Positions 25,654-34,256 of a stretch of DNA of 64,000 nucleotides are shown in pieces (the stretch's first letter is position 1; the number at the start of each line of letters is the position of its first letter). The stretch is taken from NCBI GenBank assembly GCA_963169455.1, contig CAUJDW010000114.1, positions 1 through 64,000 on the forward strand, written 5' to 3'. Origin of the DNA: Bacteroidota bacterium (GTDB lineage Bacteria; Bacteroidota; Bacteroidia; Chitinophagales; Saprospiraceae). The position numbers and the translations under genes are program-made. The notes beneath the pieces are model-generated. The model was not told the DNA's origin. It worked only from the letters and a program-made list of their open reading frames with translations, and ran no database searches.

Positions 25654-26748
25654 CTACTGTATCTTATAAGGCTTGGCGAAGAAGACTGCGCGGAGTTTAA
25701 CCGGCTCGTCCACTCCGGGGGTGAAGGTTTGGGGTGAGCGGTTGTAGATGATGGTATAGATATTGGCGATCAGTTCGTTGATATCGTTGAAGCGGTCCTG
25801 CAGTTCGGTGGCATTCTGAGCTTCCACGAAGAAAGTTTCGTTGCTGGCCAGGCTTTTCAGGTAGTTGGAATTGTACTCCAGCCCTTTGCCTTTCAGCCCG
25901 ATCATGTAGCGGGGGAAGGCCGAGTTCTGTATCTTCTGGAGGTTGACCGTTGGGTTATTGGAGCCGTTGTCGTTGCCGTCGGTGAAGGCTACGAGCACTT
26001 TGTCGGCCACATCCAGCTCGGCTTCTTCGAGGGCCTGCAGCCCGGCCAGGATGCCGTCGCTCAGGCGCGTAAAGGTTTGGGCGTCGAGGTCGGGATAGGG
26101 GAAGCTGTTGATAGCGGCTTCGATGTCAGCCAGGTCGTTGGTGAAGGGATAGGTGATGACCTGGTCGGCAAAGAGCACCAGCCCGACATAACTTTCGCTG
26201 GTGGTGTTGGTAAAGACCTGTTCGGCGAAATCGATGGCGTACTGCTTGACCTTTTCGCGGTCTTCGCCCAGTGAACTGGACACGTCGAGGCATAACATCG
26301 TAGCGATCTTCGTTTCGGCGAACTCGCGTTGGTTCTTGAATTCCGTTTGTTCGAACCAGCGGTCGTCGGCAGGCCGCGTGGCGTCGAACTCTTCGATGGT
26401 GACGCACCTGGCGATGTAGTTGTGGTCGCGGTCGCTCAGCTTGATATTGGGGATGCGGATGACCATCTTGTTGCCTTCCCGGACGGGCGTGTAGCTGGTG
26501 GAATCGTATTTGACCCGGCTATCCGTCTTGTCGGGGATGATCGTCACGGCTGGTTCCTGGCCTTCGTAGTTGGTGTATTCGAAGCGCAGAATGATGGCGT
26601 CATCGATGGTGATATCGTCGTCATCACATTCCGGGTAGGGGATTTCGTCGGGATTGCCCTTCGTTTCGTCATCCTTTTTACAGGCGGTGAACAGCAGGAC
26701 GGCGGAAAGCAGGGAAATGGAAAAGAGGGAAAGAGTGAGTGTTTTCAT
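25654..26748 (-). CDS. vWA-domain lipoprotein
   Basis: A 364-residue protein with lipobox FTAC (MKTLTLSLFSISLLSAVLLF then TAC) and a poly-acidic stretch after it. Residues about 145-340 form a von Willebrand A domain: the metal-site motif DVSSS in MLCLDVSSSLGE, a central Thr in QTFTRLSDG, and FTDGND. Such domains bind metal and protein partners outside the inner membrane. No partner gene is adjacent; the sigma/anti-sigma pair lies upstream on the same strand. Confidence 0.88.
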   Translation of the reverse strand: MKTLTLSLFSISLLSAVLLFTACKKDDETKGNPDEIPYPECDDDDITIDDAIILRFEYTNYEGQEPAVTIIPDKTDSRVKYDSTSYTPVREGNKMVIRIPNIKLSDRDHNYIARCVTIEEFDATRPADDRWFEQTEFKNQREFAETKIATMLCLDVSSSLGEDREKVKQYAIDFAEQVFTNTTSESYVGLVLFADQVITYPFTNDLADIEAAINSFPYPDLDAQTFTRLSDGILAGLQALEEAELDVADKVLVAFTDGNDNGSNNPTVNLQKIQNSAFPRYMIGLKGKGLEYNSNYLKSLASNETFFVEAQNATELQDRFNDINELIANIYTIIYNRSPQTFTPGVDEPVKLRAVFFAKPYKIQ

Positions 26749-26858
26749 GGCGCCTATGGTTTTAGCGGGAAAATTGATGTTCTTACCCCTTACAACTAAA
26801 GCCGGCGGCGGAATATTCTGTGGCCTTTCTTAAAATTTACTTAAAAATTAACAAACCC

Positions 26859-28076
26859 TCATTTCAGTTTGAACTCGACCACAAAAGCGCCCTGCTGCCC
26901 GGCTCCTTCCCATTTCGGCCCTTCGCGCAGCAGCCGGATGGCCTCTTCGTTGCAGCCCTGGCCCAGGCCCCTGAGCACTTTGAAGCCGCTCAGGCTGCCG
27001 TCGGGCTGCACCTGGAAGGACACTTCCACCTCGCCTTCCACGCCATTCCGGCGGGCAGTATCGGGGTAGCGCAGGTTGGTGCGTATGTATCTTTTGTATC
27101 TGTTGGCCCCCACGGAGGGTTTTGGCGGGGCGGCCTGTTTTTTCGCCTTGCTCTCATAACCTGTGACCACCACTTCTTCCAGCGCCAGGCTTTCGGAAAG
27201 GGACACATTCACGGAGCTGCCGGCTTTCACCTCGCGCCTGACGCTCTGGTAACCGGTATAGGCCACTTCGATCTGGCTTGCGCCTTCCGGCAGGCTGAGC
27301 TGGAAGTTTCCGTTTTCATCCGTAACGGCCCCGCGGGTGGTTCCGGGCACGGTCACGTTTGCGCCGATGAGCGGCTGCCCGCTATCGTCCACAACCCGGC
27401 CCCGCACCACCTGGCCTGCGCCCGGGGTGGGTTGAGCCGGCTGGCTCCTGCTCCGCAGGGCGTCGGCCTGTTCGGCCTGTGGCGCAGAAGGCCGGGCTTC
27501 TCCGGCGGCCAGGCCGGCTGCCGTTTCCTCTGCTGGAGCGGCCTTTTCCATTTTTGGCTGTACCTGGGCTGTCTGAGGCGTGCCTTCTTTGCCTGCTTTT
27601 TCCGGGGCGGGGCTTTCCGGCTTTTCGGCTTCCGGGCTGCTTTCCGGGCCTGGGGCGCCGGGCAGCGCTTCATCAGAAGCCATGCTTTGCGGCGCGGAAG
27701 AGTCAGCCGGAGGTGGGGTAGGAGAGGCCTCTTTTTCCTGCCGTTCCATGGCTACCGGGCGGGAAGCCCGGCCAGAGTTGATATACCAGAAGCCTCCTGC
27801 CAGCAGCCCGATCACGACAGCAGCCGCGGCGGCTCGGGGCAGGTAAAACACCAGCCCCCTGCGCTTTTGCCCGCGCTCCCGGGCAAAGGCCCTGATGCGC
27901 TCCACCCGCTCGGCATGGTTGCCGTCGGGCAGGGTGTTCAGGCCCTGCAGGGCGTCCGCCAGGAAGGGGTCGCCGGCGGCCAGCTGCTCGAGCTGGCGTT
28001 CGTCCTCCTGGCGGGCGTCGCCCTGAATCCACTGCCGAAGCAGCTCCATCGGGCCGTATGTGGGTTCTTGTTTCAT
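26859..28076 (-). CDS. Anti-sigma-like membrane protein with carboxypeptidase-regulatory and TonB C-terminal domains
   Basis: A 405-residue chimera. Residues 1-80 are a charged cytoplasmic region like an anti-sigma N-terminus. One membrane helix follows near 85-105 (AAAAVVIGLLAGGFWYI). A long Pro/Ala/Glu linker runs to about 225. Then comes a CarboxypepD_reg-like domain (VRGRVVDDSGQPLIGANV to SLALEEVVVTGY, the text that usually starts a SusC plug), and finally a TonB C-terminal domain (about 320-405; RYPDTARRNGVEGEVEVSFQ). It follows the sigma gene by 72 bases, so it is the probable antagonist and signal receiver. Confidence 0.85.
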   Translation of the reverse strand: MKQEPTYGPMELLRQWIQGDARQEDERQLEQLAAGDPFLADALQGLNTLPDGNHAERVERIRAFARERGQKRRGLVFYLPRAAAAAVVIGLLAGGFWYINSGRASRPVAMERQEKEASPTPPPADSSAPQSMASDEALPGAPGPESSPEAEKPESPAPEKAGKEGTPQTAQVQPKMEKAAPAEETAAGLAAGEARPSAPQAEQADALRSRSQPAQPTPGAGQVVRGRVVDDSGQPLIGANVTVPGTTRGAVTDENGNFQLSLPEGASQIEVAYTGYQSVRREVKAGSSVNVSLSESLALEEVVVTGYESKAKKQAAPPKPSVGANRYKRYIRTNLRYPDTARRNGVEGEVEVSFQVQPDGSLSGFKVLRGLGQGCNEEAIRLLREGPKWEGAGQQGAFVVEFKLK

Positions 28077-28148
28077 GATCTCGCAGTTTCGGGGAGGGCC
28101 TGGTATGTCTCGTGTGTCTCATGAGGTGACAGGGGGTTGGCCTGCTGC

Positions 28149-28742
28149 TCACTTTTTCTCAAGATCACCGGCCTTTTTCTTTTCCATGCATGTTCTCAGG
28201 TTTCTCCTTCCATTCTGTATATATGAGCGGACGATGCCCAGGCTTTCTCCGCGGGCTTCGGAAATTTCCCGGTAGGACAGCCCTTCGAGGTAGAAAGCCC
28301 GGATGCACTCCTTCTGCTTCGCCGGCAGCTTGCTTAGGCAATCTTCCAGGTGGTGCATCTGGCCGTTTTCCTCGCCTTCCTCCGTAGTATGATGCCGGAG
28401 GCCGATGATTTGCATAAAAGCCGGCTCTGTATTTTCAGTGGGGTAGCGGTTGCTTTTCCGCAACTGCATCAGGCAGTGGTTTTTCGCCAGCACGTAGAGC
28501 CAGCTTTTGAAGTTGTGGATGTCGTGCGCCCGGGCTTTGGCGACGAGTTGCTCGAAGATATCCATGGCGGCGTCCTCGGCTTCCTGCTCGTGGTGCAGGT
28601 ATTTCAGGCAAAGGCCGTACACCAACTCCGCGTAACGTTCGTAGAGCTGCCCCAGCCGGGCGATCTCGCCGCCGGACTGATAAGACCGGAGCAACTCCTC
28701 GTCGGAGTATTCGGTGTCCCTGGATCGGAAGAAGCGGAGCAT
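28149..28742 (-). CDS. ECF-type RNA polymerase sigma factor
   Basis: A 197-residue sigma-70 family protein with region 2 (DAAMDIFEQLVAKARA, KSWLYVLAKNHCLMQLRK) and region 4 (KLPAKQKECIRAFYLEGLSY, REISEARGESLGIVRSYIQ). It should direct transcription of an envelope or stress regulon when released by the downstream anti-sigma-like protein. First gene of a two-gene reverse operon. Confidence 0.93.
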   Translation of the reverse strand: MLRFFRSRDTEYSDEELLRSYQSGGEIARLGQLYERYAELVYGLCLKYLHHEQEAEDAAMDIFEQLVAKARAHDIHNFKSWLYVLAKNHCLMQLRKSNRYPTENTEPAFMQIIGLRHHTTEEGEENGQMHHLEDCLSKLPAKQKECIRAFYLEGLSYREISEARGESLGIVRSYIQNGRRNLRTCMEKKKAGDLEKK

Positions 28743-28930
28743 GTGTTATCAATTGATGCCGGAAGGGCGCCATGGTATGGCCTTCCTTCGAAGGCCTAAT
28801 ATAAGAAAATCCGGGGAGGTGTCCCGGGAAAATTCGAGTGGAGTGTCTGGCGGAAAATCACATGCGGGCATTGTCCTATATGAAATAATGGAGTAAATTG
28901 GGGGGCAAACACCCGGTAAATCCCTGGTAC

Positions 28931-29722
28931 ATGGCCGCCTCATCCAAAAGCACCTCACTGCCGCTCCTTCTGTTATTCCCCTTCTTCCTGGCCCTTTTCG
29001 CCGGCCCGGCGCAGGCTCAATCCCTACCCGGCAGGCGCAGCCAGGTGGAGCTGGGCGCATCGCTGGCCCTTTCCGGCCCATTGCGCATACACCGGGAATA
29101 CGGCCCGCAGGAAAGCGATATCGGGTCTTCCGGCTCTCCCGGATTTGAGCTTCATCTGGGCTTATCCCGTCCCCTGTCCGGAAACATGCGGTGGATGACG
29201 GGGGCCGCATTCGGGGCCTATTCCTACAGGATCGACCTGTATGTGGCCGACCAGTTCAACCGGCTGGGGTGGGGGGGGTATTCGGACCGCTATACCCATT
29301 TTGAAATACTGTACGCTTCCCTCCTGGGCGGGCTCAGGGTGGATTTCCCCATCCGTGAACAAGGGGTGTTGTTCCTGCAGCCGGCGTTGCGGGCCACCTA
29401 TCACCTGCGGTCGCATAGCGAACTCGCCGTTTACGCCATTCCCGAAACCGGGGGCGTCAGGCAGCTGTTTCAGGCGGAAATGGTCAATAACGACGGCAAC
29501 AAACTGATCTTTTCGCCCGAACTCGGGCTCTTTTACCAGCTCAGTCCGGGAGGCGGAAGATGGGGGTTGATATGCGGCGTGAATGCCGTTTACTCCAAGG
29601 CCTATCCCTTCTCGGGCGATTATCAGATCATCGGCGACAACGGGGTGCTGGAGGGGTCTCTGGAAAAGCGCTTTCTCCACGCCGGAGTAAGCTTGTCTTT
29701 TTTTTGGAGGCTGGATGAGTAA
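28931..29722 (+). CDS. Outer-membrane beta-barrel-like protein
   Basis: A 263-residue protein with signal peptide (SLPLLLLFPFFLALFAG, cut after AQA) and alternating strands with aromatic ends, such as VELGASLALSG, LGLFYQLSPGG and the final ASVSLSFFWRL-like strand AGVSLSFFWRLDE. This fits a small eight-to-ten-strand outer-membrane barrel. Start at ATG 28931 rather than 28898 because of the signal peptide. Divergent from the sigma operon, so possibly controlled by it. Confidence 0.75.
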   Translation: MAASSKSTSLPLLLLFPFFLALFAGPAQAQSLPGRRSQVELGASLALSGPLRIHREYGPQESDIGSSGSPGFELHLGLSRPLSGNMRWMTGAAFGAYSYRIDLYVADQFNRLGWGGYSDRYTHFEILYASLLGGLRVDFPIREQGVLFLQPALRATYHLRSHSELAVYAIPETGGVRQLFQAEMVNNDGNKLIFSPELGLFYQLSPGGGRWGLICGVNAVYSKAYPFSGDYQIIGDNGVLEGSLEKRFLHAGVSLSFFWRLDE

Positions 29723-29752
29723 TGAGCAGGCTGTTCCCTATCAGGCCATGCG

Positions 29753-29796
29753 AAAGTGGCCCGGCCGTTGCGATCGGCCGGGCCACTTTGTTTTTC
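29753..29796. terminator. Bidirectional Rho-independent terminator
   Basis: AAAGTGGCCCGGCCG (29753-29767) and CGGCCGGGCCACTTT (29775-29789) make a perfect 15-base stem with a 7-base loop, followed by GTTTTT. It lies between the convergent barrel and nitroreductase genes and can serve the forward gene, with a weaker reverse tail. Confidence 0.88.
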
Positions 29797-29830
29797 AATC
29801 GCCGGCGCTGCAAGCCCGCGTTCCTAATAC

Positions 29831-30430
29831 CTACCTCAACCTGGCTGAAAACTCCTCCACCCCTTTCCGGCTGCGGGGCGCTACTTCCCTTGACCGGAAG
29901 GGTTCGGACAGTTGGCCCGGATCGTCGAGGTAGCCGAGGGCGATGAAGACGACGGGTTCCACTTCTTCCGGGTTCAGGCCCAGCAGTTCTGTGGCTTTGG
30001 CCCGGTCGAAGCCGCCCATGAGGTGCCCGTAGATGCCCATGGAGGTAGCCTGCAGCATCAGGGTGGCGTTGGCGGCGCCGAGGTCGTGCAGGGCCGAATG
30101 GTTGGTTCTGCCGTTGTCGAATTTTTTGCGCATGAGGCTTACCATCAGCACGGCGGCTTTGTCGGACCAGGGCTGGTTGCCGGGCAGCAGGCATGACCAG
30201 AGGTTCTGAAAGGCCTCGCTGTCGCTGCGGTGGGCATAGATATACTCCCAGGGCTGAGCATTCATGGAGCTGAAGGCCCAGGAAGCTGCTTCCAGCAGGG
30301 TTTTTACATCTGATTCCGCAATGGGCTCACCGGAAAAAGAGCGGGCGCTCCAGCGCTCGCGGATGAGGGGATGAACGGGGTATGTGGTTTGAGCCTCCTT
30401 TACCTGGAGGCTTTCAAGCGTATGGTTCAT
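29831..30430 (-). CDS. Nitroreductase family protein
   Basis: A 199-residue FMN enzyme. RERWSARSFSGEPI is the phosphate-contacting start of the fold, EAASWAFSSMNAQPWEY the FMN loop and LNPEEVEPVVFIALGYLDD the C-terminal strand. It reduces nitro groups or quinone-like substrates with NAD(P)H. The open frame runs to 30568, but ATG 30430 fits the family start. Confidence 0.9.
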   Translation of the reverse strand: MNHTLESLQVKEAQTTYPVHPLIRERWSARSFSGEPIAESDVKTLLEAASWAFSSMNAQPWEYIYAHRSDSEAFQNLWSCLLPGNQPWSDKAAVLMVSLMRKKFDNGRTNHSALHDLGAANATLMLQATSMGIYGHLMGGFDRAKATELLGLNPEEVEPVVFIALGYLDDPGQLSEPFRSREVAPRSRKGVEEFSARLR

Positions 30431-30557
30431 GAATTGATTTTTATTGATGATAACTTTCTGCTCAGACGGAGAGGCTTGGTGACTTGGAGAAGGGGGGATG
30501 GGGTGAGGCTCTCCTTCTCCCGGCCGCCAGGCCTCCCCGTCTAAACCAAAATGCCCC

Positions 30558-31433
30558 TCAAGAGACATTCATCGGCACCTCCATCAGGAGCACTTCCGCA
30601 TCGCTGTCGGCTGTGACGGAAATTTTGTCCGTATCCCAAACACCAAATCCATCTCTTCTGTTCAGCGCCTGGCCGTCGATCGTCACATCGCCCTCCAGGA
30701 TGAAGGCGTAAACGCCGTTGCCGGGCTTTTTGACCGTATAATCGAGCGCCAGGCCCTTGTCCAGTTTGCCGAGGTGGAACCAGGCATCCTGATGGATCCA
30801 CACGCCCTCGTCGTCGGGATTGGGTGAGAGGATCTGCTGGAACTTGTTGTGGCGGTCGTCCAGGTTCAACGTGATCTGATCGTAGCGGGGCTGTACGTTG
30901 CGCTTGTTGGGAAACACCCATATCTGCAGGAATTTGACCTGCTGATCTTTGTTGCGGTTGTATTCGCTGTGGCGGATGCCCGTGCCGGCGCTCATCACCT
31001 GCACGTCGCCGTGGCGGATGACGGCGGTGTTGCCCATGCTGTCCTTGTGCTCCAGGCCGCCTTCGAGCGGGATGGAGATGATCTCCATGTTGTCGTGGGG
31101 GTGCGTGCCGAAGCCCATGCCCGGCGCCACGGTATCGTCGTTGAGCACCCGCAGCACGCCGAAGTGCATGCGTTCGGGGTTGTAATAGTGGGCGAAGCTG
31201 AAGCTGTGATGGGAATCCAGCCAGCCGTGGTTGGCGTGGCCGCGGGTATCGGCTTTATGCAAAACGGTATTAGACATGATCTTTGATTTTGTATTAGGAA
31301 TATGGTTGAACCCCAGGATATCCAGTTCCCGAAGTTCATCAATGTCGTTTCTGACTACGTTGCCGAGGGCGGCGGAGGCGGCAAAAATGCCGGTGCCCAT
31401 CAGGCCTTTTTTGAGGAATGCTTTTCTGTCCAT
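30558..31433 (-). CDS. Pirin family protein with Tat-like N-terminal extension
   Basis: A 291-residue bicupin. The N-terminal cupin has the metal ligands in GTHPHDNMEIISIPLEGG and the later His and Glu in GTGIRHSEYN, as in YhhW-type quercetinases. Residues 1-30 (MDRKAFLKKGLMGTGIFAAS) form an unusual leader resembling a Tat or membrane anchor ahead of the normal pirin start at MSNTVLHKADTRG. The cytoplasmic form may start there instead (about 31277). The gene is on the same strand as the nitroreductase, 127 bases upstream of it, a common redox-stress pairing. Confidence 0.85.
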   Translation of the reverse strand: MDRKAFLKKGLMGTGIFAASAALGNVVRNDIDELRELDILGFNHIPNTKSKIMSNTVLHKADTRGHANHGWLDSHHSFSFAHYYNPERMHFGVLRVLNDDTVAPGMGFGTHPHDNMEIISIPLEGGLEHKDSMGNTAVIRHGDVQVMSAGTGIRHSEYNRNKDQQVKFLQIWVFPNKRNVQPRYDQITLNLDDRHNKFQQILSPNPDDEGVWIHQDAWFHLGKLDKGLALDYTVKKPGNGVYAFILEGDVTIDGQALNRRDGFGVWDTDKISVTADSDAEVLLMEVPMNVS

Positions 31434-31534
31434 GATCTGTAGGGTTTTGTCAACACAAAGATGCAGGCAGGTATAACAGAAAAACATTGAAGTAGATTAA
31501 GAAAACCGCTGAACATTTGCTTCTCAGGGACAGT

Positions 31535-31650
31535 CTGTCAGCGTCTGGCTAAGCTGAGATTGCTCCAGGCAAGCCAGCCGCTGACTATTTCTGCGGCAGT
31601 CAGCGGCTGGCTTACTGACGAGAAGGCCAGGCTTAGTCAGTCGCTGACAG
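31535..31650. repeat. 116-bp structured repeat, copy 2
   Basis: Same length and layout as the core at 16666-16781. Outer arms CTGTCAGCGTCTGGCTAA (31535-31552) and TTAGTCAGTCGCTGACAG (31633-31650) are identical to those of copy 1. The inner arms AAGCCAGCCGCTGACT (31571-31586) and 31598-31613 pair perfectly over 16 bases. The outer 12-base terminal repeats of copy 1 are absent here. It fills the gap between the pirin start and the Crp/Fnr stop. Confidence 0.8.
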
Positions 31651-31652
31651 GC

Positions 31653-32237
31653 TTATCCTCCCCGCAACAACTCCTTCATCATCTTGCTGAAGAACTCGGG
31701 CGTAACCCCGATATAGGAAGCGATCTGCTTGCGGGGCAGGCTGTTGACGAGGGAGGGGTAGCGCCGGCAGAAATTCAGGTAGCGCTCCTGTGCCGGCAGG
31801 CTGAGGTTGTCGAGCAGGCGCTGCTGGTTGCTGACCAGGGATTTTTCGATCAGAATGCGGAAGAAGCGCTCGAATTTGGGGATTTCCTGATATAACTGCT
31901 CCTGGCTGTCTTTGGACAACTGCAGGACTTCCGATGGCTGGTTCGCCTCGATGTACAGCGTGCCGGGGCGCTGCGAAAAGTAACTGTACAGGTCGGCGAT
32001 CCACCAATCCTCCGGAGCGAAGGACAACACGTGCTCGTTGCCGTTGTCATCGAGTGTATAGCCACGCAAGCAGCCGTTGGTTACAAAGGTCGAATAGCGG
32101 CAAACTTCCCCTTCCTGCAGCAGCATTTCTTTGCGTTTCAACGACCTGGGCCTGAGCAGGGAAACGAAATGGGCTTCCTCCTCAGGCGTCAGTTGAATGT
32201 GCTTGGAGATGTTCTGCAGGATGAGGCTGGTGTCCAT
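31653..32237 (-). CDS. Crp/Fnr family transcriptional regulator
   Basis: A 194-residue protein with an N-terminal cyclic-nucleotide-binding-like beta roll (EMLLQEGEVCRYSTFVTNGC, LRGYTLDDNGNEHVLSFAPE) and a C-terminal winged helix with LPRKQIASYIGVTPEFFSKM. The canonical cAMP-binding Arg/Ser pair is not seen, as in most Bacteroidota members, so the ligand is unknown. It likely regulates the pirin and nitroreductase genes downstream. Confidence 0.88.
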   Translation of the reverse strand: MDTSLILQNISKHIQLTPEEEAHFVSLLRPRSLKRKEMLLQEGEVCRYSTFVTNGCLRGYTLDDNGNEHVLSFAPEDWWIADLYSYFSQRPGTLYIEANQPSEVLQLSKDSQEQLYQEIPKFERFFRILIEKSLVSNQQRLLDNLSLPAQERYLNFCRRYPSLVNSLPRKQIASYIGVTPEFFSKMMKELLRGG

Positions 32238-32540
32238 CAGGGCATGTGTTTAGTGTAACAACTCCAAAACGGGGGGATTGTTTGGGAAGAGTAGGCGCAA
32301 GCATTGCCTGGCCAGGCGGGCGATTGTGTTTGCACACCCTCAATGCCCAGCGTGTCATTGATCTGCAGGAAGTGGGAAATGTTTGCCAAAAACCGGCCCC
32401 CAGGTAAGTTTACCGGCCGGCAGTGGGTTCTGAGCATGACCTAACTGCCGGTGCGGCAAATACTTCGCCGCGCCACAATGGTTTGCACAAAACCTACGGC
32501 AGCGAAGTAAATATCTGGAAAAAAGTATATCCCTTTAATA
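32238..32540. other. Intergenic region without a recognised gene
   Basis: Between the start of the Crp/Fnr gene and the operator region of the ATPase gene there is no supported gene. A weak inverted pair TACTTCGC (32461-32468) and GCGAAGTA (32503-32510) is the only structure noticed. Composition changes from GC-rich to AT-rich near 32520. Confidence 0.5.
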
Positions 32541-32601
32541 TTTATTTCCATTTTTAACTTTATATTTGGAAATAAAACTTGTTTTCGGGTGCTTATTTCC
32601 A
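32541..32601 (+). promoter_or_regulatory. Candidate operator/promoter of the first AAA ATPase gene
   Basis: TTTATTTCCA (32541-32550) and TGGAAATAAA (32567-32576) form a perfect 10-base inverted repeat around a 16-base AT-rich spacer that contains TATATTTG (32561-32568), a match to the TAnnTTTG -7 box. A third half-site TTATTTCCA occurs at 32593-32601. The ATG follows at 32644. The layout suggests a dimeric repressor covering the promoter. Confidence 0.6.
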
Positions 32602-32643
32602 AAATAACGTTCAAGTTAAAGTTGAAACCTCACTCTTTTCTAA

Positions 32644-34068
32644 ATGATCGGAAGAAAAACAGAAATTGAAAAAATCGAACGTTTGCTTGCCTCCGAACGG
32701 GCTGAATTCCTGGCGGTCACGGGTAGGCGCCGTGTTGGCAAGACCTTCCTGGTCGATACCCTGCTAAAGAAGCATTATTGTTTTAGCATGACCGGTATCC
32801 AGAATGGAAGTATGGCTGCCCAATTGGTCAATTTCGGCATCAAATTGTCGGAATATGACGGGACGAACCTTCCCCAGCAACCGGAAAATTGGCAAATGGC
32901 TTTTTTACGGTTGAAGGCTTACCTCAGAACCTTGCCCAAAGGACAAAAGCAAGTCATTTTTCTGGATGAACTTCCCTGGATTGACACGCCGAAATCGGGT
33001 TTTGTGCAAATGCTCGCTCATTTCTGGAACGATTACCTGTCTAAGGAACCGCGCTTCATTCTGGTCATTTGCGGATCGGCTACTTCATGGATCGTCAGAA
33101 AGGTGATCAACGATCCCGGAGGACTGCACAACCGAATTACGGAAAATATCCACCTTCAGCCATTCACCCTATCTGAGGCACGTGCCTTTCTGGCGGCCAA
33201 GAAGCTTTCCTACAGCCTCCAGGACCTGGTGAAAATATATATGGCCCTCGGCGGCATTCCTTTTTACCTGGAAAACCTCCGGAGAGGGGAAAGCTTCCCG
33301 GCCGCTATTGAGCGGATATGTTTCTCGCCCACCGGCATTTTGTACAATGAATACAGTAACCTGTTCCAGGCGCTCTTCAATAATGCAGAAATGCACGAAC
33401 AGATCATAGCTGCCCTTGCTGCTCACCCTCAGGGGATGTTACACGCTGAAATTCTTCGGGAGATCGGTTTGAAAAAACCAACGGGAAGTTATCAGAGAGC
33501 CATGGAAGAACTGATCGTCTCCGACTTTATGTCGGAAAATACACCCTTTGGCAGGAAAAAACGCGGTTCCATTTACCGGGTGATAGACGAATACAGTATC
33601 TTCTACCACCGATTTATCCGATCCAACAGGAAATACAGTCCGGGCGTTTGGCAACAACTTGCGGAGAGCCAGGCTTATAAGATCTGGACGGGTTATGCCT
33701 TCGAAAACTTGTGCTACAAGCATATTGCCGCCGTCAAGCGAGCATTGGGGATCGCCGCCGTTTATACGGAGGTATCCAGCTTGCGGGTTCCCGCTTCCAA
33801 TGGAGCCCCGGGGTTTCAAATCGATTTATTGATCGACCGCAAGGATAATTGTATCAATCTTTGTGAGATCAAATTTCATAGTGGGCCTTTTACCATCACC
33901 CAAGAATACTACCAGCAACTAATAGACAAACGTCAACGCTTCATCGATCACACGGGGACGAAAAAGCAGGTCTTCCTGACTTTTATCACCAATTATGGCC
34001 TTAGGCCAAACGCTCAGGCGCTGGATATCGTAGATGCAGAGATTCGCCTCGAGGAGTTATTTGAGTGA
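32644..34068 (+). CDS. AAA ATPase with DUF234 nuclease-like C-terminus, paralog 1
   Basis: A 474-residue protein. Walker A is GRRRVGKT (residues 27-34), Walker B VIFLDEL (Asp109-Glu110), and a sensor-like VICGSATSWI follows. A winged helix lies at about 255-310. The C-terminal DUF234 part has FQIDLLIDR and NLCEIKF, matching the D...ExK metal site of the PD-(D/E)XK nuclease fold. The family is common in archaea and Bacteroidota genomes; its role is unproven, with defence or mobile functions suggested. A paralog lies at 34996. Regional base composition is AT-richer than the flanks. Confidence 0.88.
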   Translation: MIGRKTEIEKIERLLASERAEFLAVTGRRRVGKTFLVDTLLKKHYCFSMTGIQNGSMAAQLVNFGIKLSEYDGTNLPQQPENWQMAFLRLKAYLRTLPKGQKQVIFLDELPWIDTPKSGFVQMLAHFWNDYLSKEPRFILVICGSATSWIVRKVINDPGGLHNRITENIHLQPFTLSEARAFLAAKKLSYSLQDLVKIYMALGGIPFYLENLRRGESFPAAIERICFSPTGILYNEYSNLFQALFNNAEMHEQIIAALAAHPQGMLHAEILREIGLKKPTGSYQRAMEELIVSDFMSENTPFGRKKRGSIYRVIDEYSIFYHRFIRSNRKYSPGVWQQLAESQAYKIWTGYAFENLCYKHIAAVKRALGIAAVYTEVSSLRVPASNGAPGFQIDLLIDRKDNCINLCEIKFHSGPFTITQEYYQQLIDKRQRFIDHTGTKKQVFLTFITNYGLRPNAQALDIVDAEIRLEELFE

Positions 34069-34256
34069 AATCACGAAAGCAGTCGCGCTCGTTCTGGCGG
34101 ATGAATGGTTTTCATAAATATTCCACCTGTCGCGCTGAAGGAGGAGCGTTCTTTTCCTGAAAAAAAATAGCATAACTTGCTCCACCCTCGTTCTGGCTTT
34201 CCAGCTTTCCGCTCAATTGGCTGAGTGGAGCATACATTACGCTATCAAGCACCATC

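Noticed and set aside
26820..28124. 434-residue forward open frame
   Set aside because: Shadow of the anti-sigma/TonB gene, Phe- and Gly-rich with no start context.
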